Shown here piece by piece: positions 23,556 through 32,367 of a stretch of DNA of 64,000 nucleotides. The stretch spans positions 5,181,626-5,245,625 of the forward strand of contig BCIA01000002.1 in the NCBI GenBank assembly GCA_001599815.1. The letters run 5' to 3'. The notes under the pieces are model-generated. The model was not told the origin of the DNA, made no database searches, and worked only from the letters and a program-made list of their open reading frames with translations. Position 1 is the stretch's first letter. The number at the start of each line of letters is the position of its first letter. Both the position numbers and the translations under genes were made by a program. The DNA comes from Furcasterigmium furcatum (lineage: Eukaryota > Ascomycota > Sordariomycetes > Glomerellales > Plectosphaerellaceae).

Positions 23556-24252
23556 ATGCCTGAGCTCAAGTCCGGAGATGCCTTCCCCGAGGGCGTGACC
23601 TTCCAGTACATCCCCTACACCCCCGAGACCTCGGAGGTCACCGCCTGCGGCATTCCCATCGAGCTCAACGCCAGCAAGGGTGAGTCCGACCTCCCAGCAC
23701 ATCAATTGATGCGCAGCAGCTAACTCCTCGCTGCCAGAGTTCGCCTCCAAGAAGGTCGTCATCGTGTCCGTCCCTGGAGCCTTCACCCCCACCTGCCAGA
23801 ACGCCCACCTGCCCTCCTATATCAGCAACGCCGACAAGCTCAAGGCCGCTGGCGTCGACCAGGTTGTTTTCATCGCGTACAATGACGCCTTCGTTCAATC
23901 CGCGTGGGGAGTAAGTCATCCCTGGGCCCTTGTTATCTCATTCTTGTTGTTTCGGGAGTTTTGCGACGGGTCTTTACTCCTCAAACACAATGAGTACCTC
24001 CCCTTGCTTCCACACAAGACAATCACTAACCCCGGGGGTTGATAGAAAGCCAACAACGTCGAGGGTGACTTCATCATCTTCGCCTCCGACAGCGGTGCCG
24101 CCTTCTCCCAGTCCATTGGATGGACCCTTGGCGAGCGCACCGGCCGCTACGCCATTGTCGTCGACCACGGCAAGGTCACCTATGCCGGCCTCGAGACGGC
24201 CAAGGGCAGCCTCGAATTTTCGGGCGCCGAGGCGGTGCTGTCCAAGCTGTGA
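23556..24252 (+). CDS. Peroxiredoxin, Prx5/PMP20 (Asp f 3) type, with peroxisomal targeting signal
   Basis: Exons 23556..23679, 23738..23910 and 24046..24252; 167 aa. Introns are 58 and 135 nt. The peroxidatic cysteine is Cys61 in PGAFTPTC, and a second cysteine is at Cys31 (TACGIP), the same pair of positions as in the Aspergillus allergen Asp f 3. The C terminus is -SKL, a canonical PTS1, so peroxisomal import is expected. The enzyme reduces H2O2 and organic hydroperoxides using thiols. The length and the [13 protein letters not shown] and [16 protein letters not shown] blocks match the family. The gene faces a 4.4-kb upstream region and converges on RPL24. Confidence 0.95.
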
Positions 24253-24859
24253 GGGACTGATGGAGGGAGCGTGTTGAATTCCTCTTTTGCATGAGAAGCG
24301 AGACGGAGATAGAGGTCGTAGACTTCAGTTCCAAATAGAGGGAATCCTACTCTTTATATGATGACAGAAGAATATCTGACAGCTGACGTCAGATAATGAT
24401 CCCTGCCTTGCATGATGACCAGTATGCCGTCGGCATACCTACCATTACACACTTGCACAAGTCACGTCCCATACTCAAACATCACGTCACTGAAGCTTCC
24501 ACGACCTAGTACCTAGTTGATCATCCCGTAGGACTTTCCATGCAATTCCGTGCTACCGAGATGTGTAGTGTAGAAGAACCAGCCGTGAGACACAAAGAAC
24601 CTCGACTCCTGCCTGTTCGTCAAGTTCCGTTCCGGGGGGTCGGGGACATGGGTTTTGCTTCCTCCTCTGCCCTTTTTTTATTCTCTCTGTCTGCCCGAAT
24701 CCACGGCTACCGTCCCAAGAGAGGCCAGACTCCCCGAAAAATGCCCGTCCGCCGTCGTGCCGTGTGGTGTGCGGCGGACGAAACGAACATCATGCCCGCA
24801 GTCGTAACAACCCGTTCCAGACGAACCAATATCCACCTCCCCAAATCAAGAGTGTCGAT
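24253..24859. other. Intergenic between convergent peroxiredoxin and RPL24 genes
   Basis: Both 3' UTRs should lie here. It contains a perfect CRE/ATF-type TGACGTCA (24384-24391) and a perfect short inverted repeat at 24422-24438. No gene is seen. Confidence 0.5.
24422..24438. repeat. Perfect 8-bp inverted repeat with 1-nt centre
   Basis: GTATGCCG-T-CGGCATAC reads as an exact palindrome. The one-base centre makes a stable RNA hairpin unlikely, so a dimeric-protein binding site is the other possibility. Its role is unknown. Confidence 0.7.
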
Positions 24860-25633
24860 TTAGCGGGTGTTGGCCTGGACCTTCTGTTGCGCGCCCTTGG
24901 CGCCCTGCTTGCCGACGATGTTGCGGCTCGTCTGGCCCTTGGCGGCCTTGCCGGCGTTCTTGGCCTTCTCGGCCTTCTTCTCGGCGGCGGTGGCGGCCTT
25001 CTTCTCCTTGCTCTCCTTGATGGCGGCGGCGCGGGCGGCGGAGCGGGCCTCGGGGCGCTGGTTGCGCTTCTCCTTGATCACATCGAGGGAAGCACCAACG
25101 ATGGCACGCTGGGCCTTGACGGTCCTCCTGGTGCGCTTCTTGGCGACCTCCTGCAGAGGGGGTTAGCATGTCCGTGTTCTGCGTTCTCGGTCGGCCCGCG
25201 CGGTCCCCCTCGTCTTGCTGCTCATGTTGGATCGCTCGTGGGAACGTGGGCGCGCAGAGCTTGAGGGGGAGCGGGCCGGGGTTGGGGAGGTTCGGATCGT
25301 ACCTCAGAGATACCCTTGCGGTGCTGGCGGCGGTAGAGAACGGTCCAAGAGATGCGGCGGGGGTTCTTGCGCTGCAGGAAGAGCGACTCGGACTTGCTGT
25401 TCTGGAAACGGAAGATCTTGCTGTCGCCACGGACGTAGAGCTTACCCTACAAGCAGAACGTCGTTAGTGATGCCGTGTCTGATGCCGAATCGGTCCCTTC
25501 AATCATCCCAATCGACCCTTGAATCCACCTCTTTCCATGTCCGCATATCCATCGCACACCGGGGGGAGTCGAAAAGCCGTACCTTTCCAGGGTAGATCCT
25601 CTGGCCCGAGAAGGAGTCGTCGTACGTGCGCAT
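24860..25633 (-). CDS. RPL24: 60S ribosomal protein L24 (eL24)
   Basis: Exons 25633..25583, 25446..25303 and 25150..24860; 161 aa. Introns are 136 and 152 nt. Exon 1 encodes [17 protein letters not shown]; exons 2-3 carry [36 protein letters not shown] and [24 protein letters not shown], the eL24 core. An Ala/Lys-rich tail follows. The cytosolic large-subunit protein eL24 lies at the subunit interface. The start ATG immediately follows the acceptor of a probable 156-nt 5'-UTR intron. The gene is divergent from Tad1, and the shared promoter holds TCACGTGA/TCACATGA. Confidence 0.96.
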
Positions 25634-25789
25634 CTTGAAGAATGTCCGTTAGCTTTTTCGCGAACTTTTCGATCGGGTCGTGGCGAGGCGTTGGTGTTGA
25701 ACGGTCGGAAAAGTTTGCCAGAGACAATCTAATTCCAATCCGATATGTGTTCCAATAGGTGATCGGGTGTTTCGGTGGGCTGTACGTAC
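25634..25789 (-). other. Probable 5'-UTR intron of RPL24, ending exactly at the start codon
   Basis: Donor GTACGT, branch site GCTAAC and acceptor TTCAAG directly before ATG. First introns of this kind are frequent in fungal ribosomal protein genes. Confidence 0.65.
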
Positions 25790-25925
25790 TTTGGCTGTCG
25801 TTAGTAGGAACGGCTGGCGATTCTTGTCGATGAAAGGTCGAGCTCAGGTGCAATTTTGGACGCCGACGTGAGGCGGTTGTTCGTGGGGCCACAGGGCATC
25901 GCTTGGAAACAAGCGCCAAAATTAG

Positions 25926-25943
25926 TCACGTGAGGTCACATGA
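25926..25943. promoter_or_regulatory. TCACGTGA-GG-TCACATGA element in divergent RPL24/Tad1 promoter
   Basis: A perfect 8-bp palindrome of the bHLH (Cbf1-like) type, followed after two bases by a one-mismatch copy. It lies 293 bp upstream of the RPL24 ATG and 129 bp upstream of the Tad1 ATG. Confidence 0.6.
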
Positions 25944-26071
25944 TTCCATGTCGCCCCCCTAGCCGCTTTAGCTACCTGTGGCGCCTGAGAGCCTCCTATT
26001 CCGAACCTCGCAAGTCAATTGCAGCGCCGCAATCCACCCATGGGAGGCATCAAGGACGAAGCACGCGCCAA

Positions 26072-27456
26072 ATGTCTACTGCTGGGCCGGACTTGGTAGC
26101 ACAGGCGGTCCTGGACAAATTTCGAAGCCTCCCAAGCAAGCGAAAGCCTCATATCAGGGACAACGGTGCTCATGAATGGGTGCCCCTGAGTGGCATCGTC
26201 GCTGAACATGAGGGAACCCTCCAATGCCTGGCTGTAGCGTGAGTCAACTGATTGGCTTCCAGACGCTGTTCCAAATCGTGTGATGCTGGCGTCTAGTAGC
26301 TTCGTGAGGTGCTGCACCAGGCCACGACTGACAGTTGTCCAGCACGGGCATGAAATGTCTTCCATCCTCCAAGATCAGTCAAGCCAATGGAATCGTCATC
26401 CATGACTGGCACGCGGAGATTCTGGTCCTGAGATGCCTCAATCACTTTCTGCTATCAGAATGCCACCGGCTGGCAAGCAATCCTGACGAGACTTCGTCCG
26501 TCCTGCACCGTCGTACAAATGATGAACGTGGGATCCTTGACACCGAAGGCTCCCATCAAGGCGTCTGGCAAGCCCAGCCTTTCACCATCAAGGAGGGTCT
26601 CGTACTCCACATGTACTGCTCGGAGGCTCCCTGTGGAGATGCAAGCATGGAACTCACGATGGCAGCCCAAGAAGACGCCGCACCTTGGGACATCCCGTCA
26701 GCCAACGCCGGCAACGATACTGGCAACCAAGGCACTGGTGATGGTGAAGGCACCCTGCTAGGTCGAGGGTATTTCTCCCAGCTTGGCGTTGTGCGTCGCA
26801 AGCCAGCTAGGGCAGATGCACCGCCAACCATGTCCAAGTCCTGCTCGGACAAGATGGCCCTGAAGCAGTGCAGCTCCGTACTCTCTTCACTTGTCACGCT
26901 GTTCGTGCACCCGGGGAACGCCTACATTAGCTCTGTGATCCTCCCGATATCCCAGCACTCCGCCATCGCTTGTGAGCGATCCTTCTCCGCCATTGGGAGG
27001 ATGAGAGCTCTCGTAGGGAGGACATGGGCGGGCGGCTACGCGTTCAGGCCCTTCGAGGTGCGAACGACGGAGCTCGAATTTGAATATTCAAGAAGGAGCG
27101 CACAAGCCAAGTCAGCGAAGATAGTAGCAAGCAACATGGCTGCCGCTTGGAACGCAGCAGGTCAAGACGAAGCACTGGTCAACGGCGTGCTTCATGGTCG
27201 GCGAGCCACGGATGTCAGGGGCGCCTGTTCCTGTTCTCGAAGAAAAACATGGGCGCTGGCATTGGAAACAGCCGCCGAGCTGGACATCCCAGCCGTTGAC
27301 AAGCACTTGTCAGCTTCCCAATATGGCGAGATCAAGGCCGGAGAGTGCCTGCTTGCCAGATCCAGAGTCCTCGCGGACACAAAAGCCGAGGCATTGGGTG
27401 GCTGGGTTCGAAATGACGGAGACGAGAGCTTCCAACTGGAGCAGGGGGCCACGTGA
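26072..27456 (+). CDS. TAD1: tRNA-specific adenosine deaminase 1 (Tad1/ADAT1 type)
   Basis: Exons 26072..26238 and 26343..27456; 426 aa, intron 104 nt. The junction rebuilds LAVATGMKC, conserved in the adenosine deaminase (ADAR/ADAT1) domain. Zinc site and catalysis: His79 and Glu81 in DWHAE, and Cys153 in APCGD; a third zinc cysteine is expected later, near SCSDK or in the following Cys-containing block. Tad1 deaminates adenosine-37 of tRNA-Ala to inosine, later methylated to m1I. The C-terminal half (GYAFRPFEVRTTELEFEYSRR) is typical of the fungal family. It shares a promoter with RPL24 and converges on the NAC-beta gene. Confidence 0.92.
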
Positions 27457-27793
27457 ACATAGGTACATCAATAAATCAAAGGATCCAGCGCGGGTCCAGG
27501 TTTAGTTGACCTTGTAATCCATTTTGTACACCAGTCAGCTATGGAGCCAAACGTAGGACAGCCCAGGTGTTTGCCGTGCGCCACGTGAGAACCGTCCGTT
27601 CCCGAATACCAGAAGGGATAGTCGCGATGCGAGGCTTCTTTTTGGCGGAATGTATCCGTACTCCCCAACCCACCGAAAAGCTCGATCCGTGTCTCCCGAT
27701 CCCTTTTTGCCGCCTCGCGGCCTCAGGTCCTCAGCACATCCGTCGCTCTTGATATCGTGTGGGTGGTCGAGCCTTGCGGGGCGGGTGGCCCGC
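27457..27793. other. Intergenic between convergent Tad1 and NAC-beta genes
   Basis: 337 bp that should hold the two 3' UTRs. It contains a CACGTG at about 27580 but no gene. Confidence 0.5.
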
Positions 27794-28467
27794 TTACTCG
27801 ACCTTGCTCTCGAAGTTCTCGCCCTCGACGAGGTCGGGGATATCGTCCTCATCACCGTCCTTCTCGCCCTTCTGCATGTTCTGGTAGGACTCGGCGAGCT
27901 TGCGCAGGGAGGCCAGCGAGTCGGGGCCGAGCTGGTTCAGGATGCCGGGGACGAGCTCCGTCAGTTCCTTGTCCTCACCGTTGCCGTAGATGGCGAAGGT
28001 GTTGGCAGGGACAGCGGCGTGCACTAGGAAAAACACCCGGTCAGCGGAGGGGCCTGGGGACGTCGGGGGGATCTGGGCATACCCTTAGGGGCCGCAAAGT
28101 GGATGACATTGCCATCGGACTTGAACATGTTAACTTCCTCGATGGCCTGGATGGGCTGAGTGTTCAGCTTCTTCAGCGAAGCCTGGAGCTTCTTGTCGTC
28201 AGCACCGGAGCGGGCGGGAGCGCGCTTGGCCTTCCTCCTGGGGGCGCCCTTGCCACTGCCGATTCGTCAGTACTTCGTCCGACCTCGGCTCAACTCGAAA
28301 TATCGTCGATCGGAGATTCGATGCAGATTCAATGAGAATAGACATACCCTGCAGAACACACGAGTTAGCTTGGGTTTCACGCAATATCTCTGTCAAAACC
28401 TGGGGAGAAACGTACCCTTCTGGGCAACGGCGCCAAGCTTCTTAAGACGCTCCTGAACGTCGGCCAT
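27794..28467 (-). CDS. EGD1: Nascent polypeptide-associated complex subunit beta, with a predicted 1-nt exon
   Basis: Exons 28467..28416, 28348 (one base), 28255..28083 and 28023..27794; 151 aa. Introns are 67, 92 and 59 nt. Exon 1 encodes [17 protein letters not shown] plus one base. The frame of exon 3 ([11 protein letters not shown], the ribosome-binding RRK motif) requires one base between the first two introns. Position 28348 supplies it, with a CTAAC...CTGCAG acceptor just before and a GTATGT donor just after. The NAC domain follows: [24 protein letters not shown] and [25 protein letters not shown]. The protein pairs with NAC-alpha (also in this window) at the ribosomal exit tunnel. The acidic C terminus ([13 protein letters not shown]) is typical. 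Confidence 0.93.
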
Positions 28468-29224
28468 ATTGGTCTCGAATGGACGAAAAGATGGGATATG
28501 ACCGTGGGGAATTGGTGATAGCTGCGCGCGAACGGGTCAGCGGTCGAATGAACACAAAAATCGAGATTTCGGTTGTCGGCAGTCGTCTCCGGCACCTGCA
28601 CGCCCTTGCAGCAGCTTACCTCGTTTCGTGTCGTCCGTTTTGCGGTCGCAAAGCTGGCGGATGGATGCGGTCACTGAGGGTGTCAAGTTGTGCGCTGCCG
28701 AAATCTTCGCTTGCGGTATTACTAATCTCCGAGTGGGGCCACACCGAGACTCACCGAGCCCAAAAGTTCCGGGTTGACACTGGCGAGGACCTGGTCGCTA
28801 TGAACGTGAGAAAGATTCCTGCAATTTACGGGTTGAGGGGCGTTCTAGCTCATTCGAAGTGGGAGCTGTAATTCTTCATCCCCATCGTCTGAGGGTAAAT
28901 GCAGTCAGTTCAAACCACTTCTTTCCAGGACCGCCGTCTTCCATGCTAACCCCCCGGTTGTCTGCATGACTTGATCTTTTGCTTCGCATATTCATGGTTC
29001 GAGAAAGCCAGACATCTTAAATCAACCCCTTCGTATTTTGTACAAATGCCCTGGTAGGGTTCTCAATGTCTGAGCTTCCGGAACCTCCTCCCAGAAGATT
29101 CAGAGGCTACGCATGAGGAGAACAAACCACTGGATCTTTTCCATGCCAAACCACCCGCTTCCCGTCTCCCAGAGCGGGGATAACAGTATTATACAGAGTT
29201 ACCGGTCCTTGCATTATCGTGTCA
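28468..29224. other. Intergenic, no gene seen
   Basis: NAC-beta promoter on the left and CBP4 3' UTR on the right. Nothing else is recognisable. Confidence 0.5.
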
Positions 29225-29696
29225 TTACTTGCTCGTGATGCCCGCCTCGCGCCTCATAGCTTCTTGTTGAGACTTGAGCTCGTCCGCCTTCTGCCGATTC
29301 GCGAGCTTTTCCGCATCCCTCTGCTTCTGCAACTCCTCTTCCCAAGCATCCCAAACTGTTTCCGGTCAGTTGAATTTATTCTCGAGCTGGCAGGATCGGC
29401 GACGCACTGGGCTTCTTGGACTTGGAGTACTCCTTCAGCTTGTTGACGTAGGCGTCGAACTCGAGTTGCGTCTGCTCCCTCCGCTCAAGAGCCCTCTTTT
29501 GCAGCTCTGGGTTGTATCTCGAGAACAGCTCCTCTTCGGTCGGTGTCAGCCACATCGTGAGGGCCGGTCCTCCGATTACGCAGACGGATCCGCTGTGCAG
29601 TCGATGTCAGTCGCAGTCAATGGTAGAAAGAGGGCGGGAAGTACTTGCGCCAAGATCATCTTGCTCCATAACCTCCAGTTCCCGGTTCGCGCCATG
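29225..29696 (-). CDS. CBP4: CBP4-like complex III assembly factor, with a GC-AG intron
   Basis: Exons 29696..29650, 29592..29408 and 29355..29225; 120 aa. Intron 1 (57 nt) starts GCAAGT rather than GT. Only this donor keeps the frame, and it yields [16 protein letters not shown], matching the family's membrane segment. Intron 2 is a 52-nt GT-AG intron whose junction rebuilds SKSKKPIW. After the single TM (about residues 12-31) come the signature [16 protein letters not shown] and a long charged helix ending in a Lys/Gln-rich tail. Cbp4 is an inner-membrane protein needed for cytochrome b maturation and complex III assembly. A CACGTG lies at 29924-29929, about 230 bp upstream. Confidence 0.9.
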
Positions 29697-32367
29697 TTGA
29701 GGTCCGTCGTTTGGGGTGGTCGAACAGGATAGCCCGAGAAAGGATACCTGAAGTCAGGCCTGCTGCTGTCGAGAGGTCTGCGATGTGATCAATGACGATT
29801 AAAGTGATTGCGTTCTGCTTTAGGCAAGCGGTGATAGGCCCCCAAACTGTGGCTCGGCCCCCTGCACGTCATTCAGGCGGCGGGAGCTTGAGCCTCCTGT
29901 GGCTGGGAATTAATGATGGTGAGCACGTGCACTCGCGATCCCTCCTCTCTTTTCCAAGATTCCATCGGGAATTATTCGCTCGCGGATATGAATCTGCAGT
30001 ACGACTCGGTACCGTAAATCAATTGCCAAACGGGGTTGTTTCTTCTCCGTCCTCCCGGTTTCCAGTTGCCAGTCAACCAGTTCGTTAGGTACTCCCAGGC
30101 ACAATCAGTTGCTGCCGTCGCATTGGATCGGCGGCAAACTTGCATCAGCGGAAACGCTCTTGCTGCAGGAACCGGCCGTTCGACAGGGATGCTGATGCCC
30201 AGGCTCGACCCTGGCATGGAACTGGGCAACCATGTTTCTTTAGAGGACGGGCAGTCCGTCACATGAACCACGCATACGTACTCTCTGCTGAGGCTCAGCA
30301 TGCTCACGGGAATGCGACGGCGATCTTGGTCCGGCTCAGTAGGAAACATTCCTTGAATTTCTGTTCTCGGCGTACCATGAACTCGTCAAGCCATGGAGGC
30401 GATCGGTTGGCTGTCGAGCGCCCAGACGGCATTGCGCATGCTTCCGCAACGTCTCAGGGACCATGCGCTTGGGCGCATCCTGGCCCGTGGCAGCTCGACA
30501 GAGGCTCAAGGCTGACTGCGTCAGCAAGGGCACCTTGATTCTCGGACTCGAAGCACTCTGGGGGTTTCGGAGGCATCCCATCGGCTCAATGACCAAGGCC
30601 ATGCCTTCGGTGTCCCACTCGCCGAAGAGTCCGGCGAGTGGCGACTGGTCCTCCGGGATGAAGAGACAAGGAAGCCGAGATCCGGCTTGGGATGGCAGTT
30701 CCCACGGCGCCAAGAGCTTCGAAATGGAGACGGTGTCTGTCAAAGGAGCCAGACAGTTTGTCTTGAGAGCCCTCCCAGCTTTCAGCTGGAAGCTCCTCCG
30801 TCGTCTCAAGTAGGCGTGGCCCCTTGAATCTGGGCTGGAGACGGAATGCTACCATGGAAGGACTAGGAGTCTGTGCAACACCTTTGACAGGGCGGCGCAT
30901 AGTCTTGCTAAATGAGTGGTGAAATGGAAGATCATGGGCGGGTTGATGCCGCGCCTGTGCTTGTGAGCCCGTGGACGCTGAGACCACCAGAGCAGTCATA
31001 TGGGTTCCGAAACGACCGGCACCCGAGCAAAAGGCTTGATGTCGAAGTGGCTGCTTCCCATCTGCCAGAAGCCGTTCTCCAGACTTCCCCCACTGACTCG
31101 GGAAAGAAGGAAGCCGTTACACATGATTCAAACGGTCGATAACTCCTGATTGGCACAAATGTGGCCCGAAAGGGCGCGGGACTTAAACGAATGGCCACAT
31201 GTGTAAACGAGACCTCGGGACGCATCCATTTGACGTGACGGGTCATGGGAGGCCGCCGTGAGATGGATGCTCGATGTCATTTTTCGTGGAAGACTCCCGA
31301 AGTTGATCACCAGGCACGCACTAGTAGCCCTAGGCCCCTGGCCGTAAATGCCCCAAAAGTCGTACGCCCAGCGTGCTAACCAAACTTTGCAGTGGGCCAA
31401 TAGCGGGCAGAAAGTGTGGAGCTTAGCGGCTTTCAGGGACTCAAGCCCCCCCTGACAGGCGGCTGGGACATGCCATTGGATGATTCAATGTCTCTCGCCT
31501 GTCCCCCCGCCTCAGACAGAAATCCAATCGGCCCAATCCTTGCCCTTTGGCCGCTATGGCCGGGTGCAGGTACAGCGGGTAAGCTAGCGCGAGTCGCACA
31601 AGCATGGAAGGTGCCACCGCCGCTCGGCCTCCCGGCCAGCCATTCGTCTCCAAAATGGAAGGAATGACCCCCCCAAGCGTCAAAGGACAATTTCTCAAAC
31701 AACAACCAGCCTTCACCTCCTCCAGCCTCGACCCGACCTTGCTGACAGGGACCTGAGGCGGCCAGAATCGCATCGATCACAGGTGCTCACCTCCCGAGCC
31801 TCTCCTCTGCCTCGCCTCGACTTGCTGTCACATCAGAGGTCAAAGGACGGCCCGCTCTTGCGACGAACCAAGGGCTTTCCCCTCCCTCCCCCTTAGCTAC
31901 GGTTCCCGAAACGACGACGATCACACCCGAGCGAGTCGCAAACTCACCCGGAGCCGCACAGAAGCTGTCCCGCGCTTACGGTGCTTTCTTGCTGCTTGTT
32001 TCTGTCGCCGGATCATCCGCTTTCCTCCTGCATACTAGCCGCGCTCTGACGACGCGTGTCCCGTCTTGGATTGCTTCTTGGTTCCAGTACTTGTGACACC
32101 TTTTGAGTACTCGAGGCGCACCGGCAGGCCGGCGGACATCTCGAACAACCCGTTTATACCTTTCCAGGATTCGTCTTTCGGCAGATCAAGCGCCCTCTTG
32201 AAGCTGGCGATGCACCGGCGGTAGCCGTTCTCCCGGGAGCCATCTTGGAGCTTATAGCATTGCGCTCCAGCCGAAAACAGGACCGGAGCCAAGACATCGC
32301 TCGCTCTTGGGAGCACAACATCTAGTCGGAGGGACGTTCGAATCAAGTCATTGGCGCAGTCGGCATC
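29697..32367. other. Intergenic between divergent CBP4 and Skt5-type genes
   Basis: 2.7 kb without a supportable gene. Short ORFs show no motifs and no plausible exon joins. The pyrimidine-rich stretch at about 31790-32030 is probably the leader or core promoter of the downstream gene. Confidence 0.5.

Noticed and set aside
24764..25264. 166-codon Gly/Leu-rich open frame on the plus strand
   Set aside because: Antisense to the Ala/Lys-rich tail of RPL24.
32330..32365. GTTCGAATC resembling a tRNA B box
   Set aside because: The flanking bases do not form a T-arm stem, and no A box or acceptor stem is found.
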